DNA of 64,000 bases. It comes from Thermosipho ferrireducens. Its GTDB lineage: Bacteria > Thermotogota > Thermotogae > Thermotogales > Fervidobacteriaceae. The notes under the pieces are model-generated. The model did no database searches. It was not told the origin of the DNA and saw only the letters and a program-made list of their open reading frames with translations. Positions 1-8,338 of the stretch are shown here, in pieces. Positions within the stretch are counted from its first letter, which is position 1. Every line of letters starts with the position of its first letter. The stretch is from contig NZ_CP071446.1 of the NCBI RefSeq assembly GCF_017358165.1, positions 992,001-1,056,000 of the forward strand. Direction: 5' to 3'. The position numbers were made by a program, and so were the translations under genes.

Positions 1-970
1 CGTGCAATCTAATGTTTTCGTGTATTTTAGCTGTTATATGAATACCATAATCTATTCCAAGCCCCAAAAGCATAGCATTAACAAAAGAAGTGATAATATT
101 AATCTTTTTAAACAATAAAACAATAATACCCATACTTATTCCCATGCTAAGAAGCATTGAAACGAAAAGGAAAAGCATTGTAGAAGTACTTCCATAAGAT
201 AACAATAAAAGTAAAGAGATTCCAAAAAGAGAAATAAGAGTAGTTATTTGAAAATCTTTAGTAACCTGAATATTTCCCTCATAGTTGCTCATTGCTGAAC
301 CGCTAAATAAAATTTGACTATTCCATTTTTCTGATATTTTTTTTGATAAATTTTTTAAATAAGGAATTGCTTTGTTGACAAAATTAACATCTGTTACAGG
401 CTTTGCCATAGAAAAATTCATCAATAAGATGTCTTTATCTGAAGATATTAAATAGTATTTTTTTATGCCGCTTCTTGAAAGAAAAGCGTTAGCAAAGCTT
501 GTAACATTATAAAGTGCTGTTCCAACATTTCTCCAGAAGCGAAAATCTATGATTGATCTTGGTTCTATAAAAAATAATGATTTATAGTAATTTATGACAT
601 TATTCAAGTTTTTTTTGTCAACTGCAAAGAGTCCGTATTTTATCAATGTTTCAGGATTATCAAAAGGTTCCGCCATAGATACATAGGGAGTATTCTCAAA
701 CATTTCTTTTAGTTCAAAAACAAACTTATCTATGTCGTTGACGTTTGAAACTTTTGCTACCACAAGCAATGTATTGGATATCACTTTCTCTGCTGTAAAT
801 TTTAGCTGATCGTTGAAATCTGCCTCATCAGCTGGGGCAAGTTGAGTTAACTCCGCATCTACTTTTAAGTTTAAAAGGCTGTAGAGTCCTAAAAAACTTC
901 CCAGTATAAAAATTATAAGTATTACTATTTTTGAGTTTTTTATAATAAAATTTGAGATAATATTGACCAA
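1..970 (-). CDS. RND/MMPL-family exporter, N-terminal part
   Basis: About 320 residues of a larger RND-superfamily membrane protein are visible; the C-terminus lies beyond the window edge. Residues 5-28 form a transmembrane helix, followed by a roughly 200-residue extracytoplasmic domain and then a cluster of helices that carries the family signature LGLGIDYGIH near the edge. I chose the TTG at 970 because GGGGGTGAC lies just upstream; it overlaps the preceding gene by 31 bases. RND/MMPL proteins export lipids or hydrophobic compounds using the proton gradient, but the substrate here is unknown. It is the last visible gene of the operon containing ctpA. Confidence 0.82.
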   Translation of the reverse strand, partial: MVNIISNFIIKNSKIVILIIFILGSFLGLYSLLNLKVDAELTQLAPADEADFNDQLKFTAEKVISNTLLVVAKVSNVNDIDKFVFELKEMFENTPYVSMAEPFDNPETLIKYGLFAVDKKNLNNVINYYKSLFFIEPRSIIDFRFWRNVGTALYNVTSFANAFLSRSGIKKYYLISSDKDILLMNFSMAKPVTDVNFVNKAIPYLKNLSKKISEKWNSQILFSGSAMSNYEGNIQVTKDFQITTLISLFGISLLLLLSYGSTSTMLFLFVSMLLSMGISMGIIVLLFKKINIITSFVNAMLLGLGIDYGIHITAKIHENIRLH

Positions 971-1359
971 TTAGTTGTCACCCCCGTCAAAAAAATTAAT
1001 AAAGCGCCTGCCCTTACTATGATAACCCAGAGTCGTTTTTCAAAATTCGCTTTATACGTATTCGAAATTACAAAACATATAATAAACGAGAAATATACAT
1101 TTGCATTTATCAGATTTAATAAATATGCGAACACCGGGACGAAAATATATACCCAGAATCTTTCTATTTCTGCAAATAAAAATTCTTTACCTTTGACACT
1201 TACAATAAAACTGAATAAAATGAAATATATGGAATAGAATATTAATATCATCTTTTGAACAGTGAATAAATTCACTTTCAGGGCGTATGAGGATACCACA
1301 TAACTTAAAAAAGAAAATAGCAATATTAAAATCGTATACTGCCACTTTTTCTGCTTCAT
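940..1359 (-). CDS. Small integral membrane protein of unknown function
   Basis: This 139-residue protein is strongly hydrophobic, with about four predicted membrane helices (roughly residues 8-28, 35-55, 68-98 and 108-130) and short charged loops. I recognise no family. The gene overlaps the start of the RND exporter by 31 bases and the stop of the 181-residue gene upstream by 4 bases, so the three are almost certainly co-translated. That suggests an accessory role with the exporter, but this is inference from position only. Confidence 0.7.
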   Translation of the reverse strand: MKQKKWQYTILILLFSFLSYVVSSYALKVNLFTVQKMILIFYSIYFILFSFIVSVKGKEFLFAEIERFWVYIFVPVFAYLLNLINANVYFSFIICFVISNTYKANFEKRLWVIIVRAGALLIFLTGVTTNWSILSQILL

Positions 1360-1901
1360 TTTATTTCAACTCCGTATCTTTTTAAAATTGTTTTTAAAGT
1401 TTTATTCTCCTCGATGTCTAAATTCAGTTTCTGCGGTATACCTTTGAGAGCAGAAACCACTGCTTTTCCAACGTTTTTGGTCCCGTTTTCATCAAAGGTT
1501 AAATTTGGAATGTAATAAAAGATTTTGCCATTAACATTTATATAAATTATTTTATATGTTTTTCCCCACCACAATGTTTTTGTTTTTTCACTTTTTTTGT
1601 AATGAATCCCGAATCTTTTTATAGCCTGTTCAAGTTCAGATAGCTTTTTTACATTTTCAACTAAATAGGCTTGTTTCCCAACCAGATTAAATTCAGATAT
1701 AAGTTTTTGAGATATCATTTGCTTTTTTATATTGAGAAAGTAATCTCTGAAAGGGTTATTCAATAGAACTTGAGGAGGAGAAAGTATTTCCATACTTTCT
1801 CCTTCCTGCATAATTATTGTTTTGGTCAATATTAAAAATGCAAAGGTAATAAGTAAGAGTATAAATACTCCAAATGTGCCTTTCATTTTAACGATTTTCA
1901 A
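1356..1901 (-). CDS. Signal-anchored protein of unknown function
   Basis: The 181-residue product has one N-terminal hydrophobic segment (residues 9-31), so it is either membrane-anchored or secreted with most of the chain outside the cytoplasm. The remainder is a mixed alpha/beta, lysine-rich domain with no motif I can name. The start overlaps the end of ctpA by 14 bases and the end overlaps the next gene by 4 bases. The grouping with an exporter and a periplasmic protease suggests an envelope role. Function unknown. Confidence 0.68.
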   Translation of the reverse strand: MKIVKMKGTFGVFILLLITFAFLILTKTIIMQEGESMEILSPPQVLLNNPFRDYFLNIKKQMISQKLISEFNLVGKQAYLVENVKKLSELEQAIKRFGIHYKKSEKTKTLWWGKTYKIIYINVNGKIFYYIPNLTFDENGTKNVGKAVVSALKGIPQKLNLDIEENKTLKTILKRYGVEIK

Positions 1902-3096
1902 TTAAATATTTTAAGGCTTCCTTAATGTAAGGATCGTCGACATTAACACTTATATGAGTTTTTGTGTACTCAACAACTTCTTGCTTGTGGTTGTTTTCAG
2001 TAGCATCTGAAGTTATCCATATGTTTGGTTCTATTCCGACTTTGTGAATATCCTTCCCGCTTGGTGTTTGATAATGTGCAATTGTTAAAAATGCCACACC
2101 GCCGTTACTTAACGGGAAGCCTCTTTGAACTGAACCTTTACCAAATGTTTTTTTACCTATAACTATTGCTCTGTTGTTTTCTTTGAGCGCTGCGGTAACA
2201 ATTTCAGAAGCTGAAGCTGAACCTTCGTTGACGAGTAAAACCAAAGGTACCTCCGGGAAGTTATTTCCTTTGCTCACATATCTTTCTTCAGCACCTACTT
2301 TTGGCTTTACAGTGACTATCAGTTTATTTGCATCAAGAAACATGCTTGCCACATCAACTGCTGTATCTAAAAGACCTCCGGGATTATTTCGAAGGTCAAA
2401 TATCAGTGCAACGATTCCCTTTTCATAAACGGTTTTTAGCACTTTTTCCAGTTCTTTTGTAGCAGGTTCGTTGAATTTTGTTAATCTTACATATCCAATT
2501 CTACCAATATCGCTTTCTATAAAACCATATTTTACGGGAATTAAATGAATTTTTTCGCGAGTTATTTCAAACGTAAGTGTTTCTTCTCCACGAAGTATAG
2601 TGAGCTTTACTTTGGTTCCAGGTTCCCCTCTCATCATATTAATTGCTTCCATATAGGAAATATTTTTTACAGGTGTTCCATCAACTTCTATTATTAAGTC
2701 TCCGCTTTTAAGACCGGCTTTCCAGGCTGGTGTTCCGTACATGGGACTTATTACTTTAATTGCTTTGTATTCAGAATCATACGTTACCTCAATACCGAGT
2801 CCTCCATATTCTCCCTTTGTATCAATTGATTGTTCTTCATAGGCCTGCTGGTTGTAATAATAACTGAAATCATCTCCTAATCCTTTTATTAACCCATCTA
2901 TTCCATAGTCAACAACTTTATTTACATCCAAATTATCGCTTCCGTAATAATAGTTCATTATGTAGTATAGAGTTTCCGCAATAGGAGCCAAATTATTTTG
3001 AAACGCTTTTTCACTTGCTCCGGTAAGTATGAGGCTTCCAAGAATTACAGTTAAAATAATGCTCATTATGCCTATAAATCTTTTTTTAGAAGTCAT
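1888..3096 (-). CDS. ctpA: C-terminal processing protease, S41A family
   Basis: CtpA-type serine proteases trim or degrade proteins outside the cytoplasm by recognising C-terminal residues. The 402-residue protein begins with a signal anchor (about residues 8-26). A PDZ domain follows (about 85-170, containing GGLGIEV and the substrate-loop region SGDLIIEVDG), then the catalytic tail-specific protease domain. The nucleophile serine sits in NEGSASASEIV and the general-base lysine in the TFGKGSVQ motif, about 25 residues later, as in the family. The ATG at 3096 follows GGAGGTG and shares one base with the trmI stop. Its neighbours are envelope genes. Confidence 0.95.
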   Translation of the reverse strand: MTSKKRFIGIMSIILTVILGSLILTGASEKAFQNNLAPIAETLYYIMNYYYGSDNLDVNKVVDYGIDGLIKGLGDDFSYYYNQQAYEEQSIDTKGEYGGLGIEVTYDSEYKAIKVISPMYGTPAWKAGLKSGDLIIEVDGTPVKNISYMEAINMMRGEPGTKVKLTILRGEETLTFEITREKIHLIPVKYGFIESDIGRIGYVRLTKFNEPATKELEKVLKTVYEKGIVALIFDLRNNPGGLLDTAVDVASMFLDANKLIVTVKPKVGAEERYVSKGNNFPEVPLVLLVNEGSASASEIVTAALKENNRAIVIGKKTFGKGSVQRGFPLSNGGVAFLTIAHYQTPSGKDIHKVGIEPNIWITSDATENNHKQEVVEYTKTHISVNVDDPYIKEALKYLIENR

Positions 3097-3881
3097 TATA
3101 AAACACCTCCAGTTTTCTCTAAAACTTTTGTAGCGAAAATCATATATGTAGTGTGGGCAACCATTCGGTCAACTGGTCGAAGTCTTTGTGGAACAGGCTT
3201 GTATTTTCGCATTAAATTTTCCCACACTTCAATTTCCACGAAAGGAAGTTCATAAAGTTTTTCCAGCGTTTCCTGAACTTGATTTGTTGTAGGGCAAATT
3301 ATCCCAATTTTTCCTCCACCGGTAAGAGCTTCCCAGCACTTTTCAAGATAATTATAAGGATCAGGTACGTCAAGAAGTAATGCGTTGACTTCTTTTTCAT
3401 CGAAACCATATATTATGTCTCTCAATTTGATTTCAACGTTTTCAAGCAATCCCCATTCTTTTAAATTTTTTTGCGCAAGTGCGTAAAAATCTTTCCTTTT
3501 TTCGTAGCCATACACCTTTCCGTGTGGTCCTACTACTCTTGCAAAAGCCCCACACATTGCGCCACTGCCTACTCCTGTATCAATTATTCTATCGCCTGGC
3601 TTTACATCGAGCTTAAAAAGGATATAAGAGGCATCTTTTGGATAAATTATCTGAGTTTTCCTTTTCATAGAAAATATAAGGTCTATGAATGTCGGCTTTA
3701 AAAGAAAAAATTTCTTTCTTTTTTTCCCAATATGAATGATTTCTCCAAATTTTTTTCCAATAAGCTCCTCCATATCAATATGTCCTAAGTGTGTTCCCTT
3801 TTTTTTGTTGGCTTCTACTGTTATAATAAATTTACTGCCATCTTCTCCATAAAGTAAAACTTTATCCCCTTCTTTAATCAA
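3096..3881 (-). CDS. trmI: tRNA (adenine-58-N1)-methyltransferase TrmI
   Basis: TrmI methylates N1 of adenine 58 in the T-loop of tRNA using S-adenosylmethionine, a modification linked to tRNA stability at high temperature. The 261-residue protein has a small N-terminal beta domain (about 1-75) followed by a Rossmann-type SAM-binding domain. Motif I is DTGVGSGAMCGAFA (about residue 103), and LLLDVPDPYNYLE supplies the later catalytic-side motif. The start is TTG at 3881 behind GGAGGATC. It sits between an outer-membrane-like protein and ctpA. Confidence 0.93.
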   Translation of the reverse strand: MIKEGDKVLLYGEDGSKFIITVEANKKKGTHLGHIDMEELIGKKFGEIIHIGKKRKKFFLLKPTFIDLIFSMKRKTQIIYPKDASYILFKLDVKPGDRIIDTGVGSGAMCGAFARVVGPHGKVYGYEKRKDFYALAQKNLKEWGLLENVEIKLRDIIYGFDEKEVNALLLDVPDPYNYLEKCWEALTGGGKIGIICPTTNQVQETLEKLYELPFVEIEVWENLMRKYKPVPQRLRPVDRMVAHTTYMIFATKVLEKTGGVL

Positions 3882-3896
3882 CTTTGATCCTCCTTG

Positions 3897-4382
3897 CTAA
3901 AAATGAATTCCTATTTCTATAGGAATGATATCTAATTTAATATCGTTGTAAAGATACAAAACTGAGTAGTTAAAGCCGATAAAAAAGTTTGTTACATAAT
4001 ATCTTGCACCTGCGGAAACAAGATATCCTGTAGAGGAAAAGTCAAAATTTAACGGAAATATTCCCCCTCCCTTACCGTATATTGAGAATGTTCCAAATGA
4101 TGTTTCCGTGTAATATTTGCCATATGAGGAAAAACCAATAAAACCTGTTTCAGTAGCTGTTTCAATATTAAGATATTCCAGAGATATTCCAAAGTCTGTA
4201 TTTTTAGAATCGTTTAGAGAAATAAAAAAGGCTGCACCAAAAAAGCTTTTATAAGATGTATCCTGTGAAATGTTCCAGTTCCAGTTCACTGAAAGGTCAA
4301 ATCCAAAAGCTGTTAAAGAAGATAACAGAACCAGGTTTATTATAACTATGAAAAAAGATATTTTATAGTTATTGTTTTGCAT
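3897..4382 (-). CDS. Small secreted beta-barrel (outer membrane-like) protein
   Basis: The 161-residue product starts with a signal peptide (about residues 1-28, ending AFGF). The remainder alternates polar and aromatic or hydrophobic residues in short stretches divided by turns (for example around NWNWN, GKGGGIF and ARYYVTNFF). It ends in phenylalanine (IGIHF), the usual C-terminal signal of outer membrane barrels. About eight strands fit the length. I moved the start from an upstream ATG at 4403 to the ATG at 4382 because AGGAGGT lies directly before it. It could be a toga or outer membrane porin-like protein; no named family is recognised. Confidence 0.6.
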   Translation of the reverse strand: MQNNNYKISFFIVIINLVLLSSLTAFGFDLSVNWNWNISQDTSYKSFFGAAFFISLNDSKNTDFGISLEYLNIETATETGFIGFSSYGKYYTETSFGTFSIYGKGGGIFPLNFDFSSTGYLVSAGARYYVTNFFIGFNYSVLYLYNDIKLDIIPIEIGIHF

Positions 4383-4386
4383 ATTC

Positions 4387-5064
4387 TTACCTCCTAAATG
4401 CATTCTTTAGACTATCTATTGCTTCTACATCTATGTAGATTCTTTCGTAAGTCTTTTGCCCTACAGTGATTTTTACAGGTTTCTCTGTTAATGTTGGTAA
4501 ATCATAGTTTCTAATGTTGTAATTTCTGAAAGCATAGAGTAACTTTGCAAGAGCTGGAGCTGTTAAAGTGGTATCGGGTCTTAACGCTTTTATTATTCCG
4601 TTAAACTTGAAATAGTCTGTGTATTTTAACCCTCTTTTGGAAAGTATCCTGAAAAAATCGTTAAGATTGTTTGTGGAAATATTCAAAGAATCTGTTAATG
4701 TATTAAAACCAGTATCGTTTAGAATGACGTAGTAATTATACGAGCTTTGTATATCTAATAATGACTGTAAAAGATTTAAAGCAGATAAAGGGCTGTTTAT
4801 GTCTATAGAATGGTTGGTTGTTGGATCGTAAGTGTATTCTTTGATTTTTACAATGTAAACTACACGTTTGTCACCATCGATTCTTATAAAATATCCGATG
4901 TCTTTGTTTACGAGCAAATAATGGGAAATAAAAGAAGCGTTGAATTCGGGAGAATTTTTTACAGAATACACTTTAAAAACTCCCGCCCCAATGAGTATAC
5001 CTGCTATCACAATAGCTAATACTATCCACAGTCCTTTAGTATCTTTTCTTTTTCTTCTTCTCAT
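4387..5064 (-). CDS. Membrane-anchored protein, possibly LytR-CpsA-Psr-like
   Basis: The 225-residue protein has a basic N-terminus (RRRKRKD), one membrane helix (about 11-32) and an external domain of about 190 residues. The pattern YYVILNDTGFNTLTDSL recalls the LCP wall-polymer transferase fold. Its place directly downstream of yqeK matches the common yqeK-lytR gene order. However, the arginine and aspartate motifs expected for LCP catalysis are not evident and the protein is short, so this may be a degenerate LCP homologue or something unrelated. The ATG at 5064 follows AGGAGG. Confidence 0.55.
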   Translation of the reverse strand: MRRRKRKDTKGLWIVLAIVIAGILIGAGVFKVYSVKNSPEFNASFISHYLLVNKDIGYFIRIDGDKRVVYIVKIKEYTYDPTTNHSIDINSPLSALNLLQSLLDIQSSYNYYVILNDTGFNTLTDSLNISTNNLNDFFRILSKRGLKYTDYFKFNGIIKALRPDTTLTAPALAKLLYAFRNYNIRNYDLPTLTEKPVKITVGQKTYERIYIDVEAIDSLKNAFRR

Positions 5065-5076
5065 AAAAAACCTCCT

Positions 5077-5664
5077 TTACATATTTCTTTTTATTACTGA
5101 CTCATTCCAGGCTTCAACGGTTTCCGGTAATACTAAGAGATCCCTTGAAACAGCGTAAGAAATTTTGTTTCTCAAAACTTCATAGAAGGCCATGTCCAGG
5201 TCTTTGTAAGCGAGCAGTCTTAGTTCGTCTATTTTAGGATATATTCGAGTTTCTTCCAGCGAATCTGCTAAAAAAAGAATTTTTCCGTAAGTTCCAAAAT
5301 CTTTATACCCTGAGGTATGATAAGATATTCCAGACAGGATATCTTCCTCTTCTATTTTGAATCTTTTTTTAATAAAGAGCGCTGCTATCTTTCCATGTAA
5401 TAAAACTGGTCGAACTTTATCCTGAATGTTTGTTTTTATTCCATAAATTTTTGCTATTTTTAAAAGTTTAGACCAATCAACCTCTCTAAACAGATCGTGC
5501 GCATAACCCATAAACTCCGCTACATTTTCGTTAAATCCGTGAATTCTTGCAAGTGTAGTGGCAAACTTAACGGTACCAATAACATGTGGCATTCGTTTTT
5601 TGGAAACCATAATTTGGGCATAATTTTTTATTTTTTCTATTTTTGCTATTGGTATTTCAATCAC
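5077..5664 (-). CDS. yqeK: YqeK-family HD-domain hydrolase
   Basis: YqeK proteins are HD-domain phosphohydrolases; characterised members cleave symmetric diadenosine tetraphosphate. The 195-residue protein shows the metal-ligand series in order: MPHVIGTVKFA (His), YAHDLFRE (His-Asp), LLHGKIAA (His), SYHTSG (His) and the typical FLADSLEETR (Asp). The start is GTG at 5664, overlapping the stop of the DUF503 gene by 4 bases. It lies upstream of the putative LCP-like gene. Confidence 0.88.
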   Translation of the reverse strand: MIEIPIAKIEKIKNYAQIMVSKKRMPHVIGTVKFATTLARIHGFNENVAEFMGYAHDLFREVDWSKLLKIAKIYGIKTNIQDKVRPVLLHGKIAALFIKKRFKIEEEDILSGISYHTSGYKDFGTYGKILFLADSLEETRIYPKIDELRLLAYKDLDMAFYEVLRNKISYAVSRDLLVLPETVEAWNESVIKRNM

Positions 5665-5939
5665 CCATATACCTCCCTTATAACGTCTTCTACTGTGTAT
5701 TGGGTTTCCAGAAAATTCTCGATTTTTTCCATGGTATTATAAATTAAATCATAATTTAGATTGACCATAGAAATTCCCAGGCAAATGTACTGTTTTGAAT
5801 CCTGCATATCACCTTCGATAGCCGAAACGTTGAAATGTGATCTAACACTATTTAAAATTCTTTTTACGAGCGAACGTTTTTCTTTCAAAGAATTTATGCC
5901 AAATATACGAATCTTTATCTTTATAAATCCCACAACCAT
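5661..5939 (-). CDS. DUF503 (YlxP-like) small protein
   Basis: The 92-residue protein matches the pattern of the DUF503 family: an N-terminal beta strand, then NSLKEKRSLVKRIL with the conserved KEKR motif, then a short helix and strands ending in an extended C-terminus. YlxP-type proteins are often found near translation genes and one has been linked to ribosome maturation, but the role is not firmly settled. The ATG at 5939 directly follows the hslV stop, with GAGGAG inside the end of hslV. It overlaps yqeK by 4 bases. Confidence 0.8.
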   Translation of the reverse strand: MVVGFIKIKIRIFGINSLKEKRSLVKRILNSVRSHFNVSAIEGDMQDSKQYICLGISMVNLNYDLIYNTMEKIENFLETQYTVEDVIREVYG

Positions 5940-6488
5940 TTATAACTCCTCGATCGTAAAATTGTTATTGGTATATATGCAGATTTCACTTGCAATTTTT
6001 ATTGATTCAAGAGCTAATGTTTTTGCGTCTAAATCGGTGTATCTAAGTAATGCTCTTCCAGCAGCCAGAGCATATGGAGAACCGGAGCCTATTGCGGCTA
6101 TATCATCTTCTGGTTGAATAACCTCACCAGTTCCTGAAATTATAAAAGTGTATTCTCTGTCAGCTACTAACAGTAGCGCTTCTAATCTTCTCAATATTTT
6201 ATCCATTCTCCAATCTTTGGCAAGTTCCACGGCAGCTTTCAGGAGATTTCCGCCCCACTCTCTGTATTTTGCTTCAAATCTATCAAAAAGAGCCATAGCA
6301 TCAGCAACTGAACCTGCAAATCCAGCTAAAACTTTTCCGTCTCCCATTTTTCTAACCTTTTTTGCATTTCCTTTTAAAATGGTGTTACCGTATGTTACCT
6401 GTCCATCAGAAATCATAGCTACTTTTCCATTTCTTCTGACACATACTACAGTTGTAGAATGCCAGTCCTGTTTAAACGAATCAATCAT
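5940..6488 (-). CDS. hslV: ATP-dependent protease peptidase subunit HslV
   Basis: HslV (ClpQ) forms the proteolytic double ring of the HslUV protease. The 182-residue chain has an 11-residue propeptide; the mature form would begin at the threonine nucleophile in HS-TTVV. Further family features are [19 protein letters not shown] and [10 protein letters not shown] with the active-site lysine region, and the conserved [14 protein letters not shown]. The ATG at 6488 follows GGGGGTGA. The partner ATPase gene hslU is not adjacent and is not in the window, although it usually follows hslV. Confidence 0.95.
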   Translation of the reverse strand: MIDSFKQDWHSTTVVCVRRNGKVAMISDGQVTYGNTILKGNAKKVRKMGDGKVLAGFAGSVADAMALFDRFEAKYREWGGNLLKAAVELAKDWRMDKILRRLEALLLVADREYTFIISGTGEVIQPEDDIAAIGSGSPYALAAGRALLRYTDLDAKTLALESIKIASEICIYTNNNFTIEEL

Positions 6489-6492
6489 TCGT

Positions 6493-7491
6493 TCACCCCC
6501 ATTTTTTAGCTGCTTTTTTTAATCGATTCATTACAGAAAATAGTATACCACGTTCTTCAAATGCTTCGACAAATGCTAAATCACAATCCAGCTTATCTAT
6601 TTTTCGCAGTGTTTTAAAAAGATTTTGGGCAATTGTATATGGTTTTTTTAATGACCCCAGAATTACTACTTTATTTTTTGGATATAAGTGTGCATGTTCT
6701 TCTGGACAGATGACAACAGCGTTTAAGTCATTTATTTTGTCAATAATATCTTTCTCGTTTTCTATTAAATATAGCGGTTTTTCTGGGGCATAGTGTCTGT
6801 ATTTCATACCAGGTGCTTCTGGGGTTGTTACGCTTTTAGCTTTTTTTACAAATTCGGGTACTTCAAGATCGTCGAACAATTCTTTCAATGTTTCTATAGT
6901 TATTGGACCTGGTCGAAGTAATATTGGTTTATCTTTTGAAATGTCTATAATAGATGATTCTATTCCAAAAGGAGTTTCACCGGAGTCTATGATACATTCT
7001 ATTTTGTTCATCAAATCTTCTATTACAGCTTTACCATCAGTTGGGCTTGGTTTTCCAGAAATATTTGCACTTGGTGCAGCAATTGGCCCTGCACATAAGC
7101 AGAGTTTCTGAGCGACAGGATGAGCTGGAATTCTAATGCCAACAGTTGGCAATCCGGCAGTTGCGATGTCAGGTACAATTTCTTTTCTTTTTACCACAAA
7201 AGTGATAGGACCCGGGGTTAATTTTTCCACGATTTTTCGATATTTTTTTTCAAGAAACCCGACTTTTTCTAATTGGTTAATATTTCCCACATGTATTATT
7301 AATGGATTATCTTGTGGTCGACCTTTTACTGTAAAAATTTTTGAGATTGCTTTTTGTTCATAAATGGTGGCTCCCAATCCATAGACAGTTTCAGTTGGAA
7401 AAGCAACTAATCCCCCGGTTTTTAGGATTTCACATGGAATAGTTATGTCAAAGTCATGTGCTGGATTAATTTTCAATACTATCGTTTCCAT
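6493..7491 (-). CDS. tsaC: Threonylcarbamoyl-AMP synthase, long Sua5 type
   Basis: This enzyme makes threonylcarbamoyl-AMP from threonine, bicarbonate and ATP, the first step of the t6A37 modification of ANN-decoding tRNAs. The N-terminal YrdC domain (about residues 10-205) shows [28 protein letters not shown] and the [11 protein letters not shown] motif. At 332 residues it also has the extra C-terminal Sua5 domain (about 230-332), joined through [10 protein letters not shown]. The ATG at 7491 follows GGAGGTACAATA and overlaps the preceding gene by 26 bases. Confidence 0.93.
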   Translation of the reverse strand: METIVLKINPAHDFDITIPCEILKTGGLVAFPTETVYGLGATIYEQKAISKIFTVKGRPQDNPLIIHVGNINQLEKVGFLEKKYRKIVEKLTPGPITFVVKRKEIVPDIATAGLPTVGIRIPAHPVAQKLCLCAGPIAAPSANISGKPSPTDGKAVIEDLMNKIECIIDSGETPFGIESSIIDISKDKPILLRPGPITIETLKELFDDLEVPEFVKKAKSVTTPEAPGMKYRHYAPEKPLYLIENEKDIIDKINDLNAVVICPEEHAHLYPKNKVVILGSLKKPYTIAQNLFKTLRKIDKLDCDLAFVEAFEERGILFSVMNRLKKAAKKWG

Positions 7492-8338
7492 TATTGTACC
7501 TCCACAAAAATTGGAAAATCTTTAGATATTCGTTTAAGTAGTTATTTGTTTTGTAAATTATTTCAAGGTTCCTTGTTAAACCACTTATAGTGTAATTAGC
7601 TGAGCCAACAATGATTTTATCATCTATAATTATAAATTTATGGTGAAGCATTGGATTTGAAATTATTTTAACGTTTCCATTAGGGAACTTTTCCAGTGGT
7701 GAGTTTTTAAACCATTTGTCGGTAACTATTTTCACATCTAACCCTGAAGATTCTTTGTACTTAAGTAATGTGTAGATTTTGGGATTTGTAAATGCATAAA
7801 CTGCAAGAAGTATTCTTTTTTTTGCTTTTGATATTTCAGTTAAAATGTAATTTTCCATATTATTCGCACTTGTTACAATAAATGGAAAAGGTAGTACTGT
7901 TTCTTTTTCAAACCATAGACTTTCGAAAAAGTTTTTAAGATTTTGCTGGTATTTACTCATAACCAGGATATCATTAAACCCTGTTATCAAACCACTTTCT
8001 GTGAAATTAGCTGAGCCAAACAGAATGCCATTTTCGTTGACCATAAATTTTGCATGGTGCAAACTTTTTTCCATATCTATTTTTACAAACTTTCCAAGTT
8101 CTGGTACAGGCTTTTCAGAGATTATTTTTACATCTACATCTTTTTTAATGGCGCTTTTTATGGCGTTAATAACATCTGGTTCAGAAATACTATATGAGGA
8201 TATATAGAGAAATTTTTTCGAGCTTTCAATAAAGGAAACTATTAAATTAGTTAAAGGACCATATTCTGTGAAATAAACCTGAGCTGTTAGAAGATATGTT
8301 AACATTATGCATATAGAAAGTGTATAAAAACGTATCAA
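7466..8338 (-). CDS. Secreted phospholipase D-like protein
   Basis: The 290-residue protein has an N-terminal signal sequence (about residues 1-19) and two PLD-superfamily half-sites. The second is a full HKD motif (HHKFIIIDD followed by GSANYT). In the first, HHAKFMVNEN followed by GSANFT, the usual aspartate position carries glutamate. Each half is about 120 residues. PLD-like enzymes cut phosphodiester bonds in lipids or nucleic acids; the substrate cannot be told here. Export suggests a periplasmic or surface role. The TTG start at 8338 overlaps the lepA stop (TTGA). Confidence 0.82.
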   Translation of the reverse strand: MIRFYTLSICIMLTYLLTAQVYFTEYGPLTNLIVSFIESSKKFLYISSYSISEPDVINAIKSAIKKDVDVKIISEKPVPELGKFVKIDMEKSLHHAKFMVNENGILFGSANFTESGLITGFNDILVMSKYQQNLKNFFESLWFEKETVLPFPFIVTSANNMENYILTEISKAKKRILLAVYAFTNPKIYTLLKYKESSGLDVKIVTDKWFKNSPLEKFPNGNVKIISNPMLHHKFIIIDDKIIVGSANYTISGLTRNLEIIYKTNNYLNEYLKIFQFLWRYNNGNDSIEN

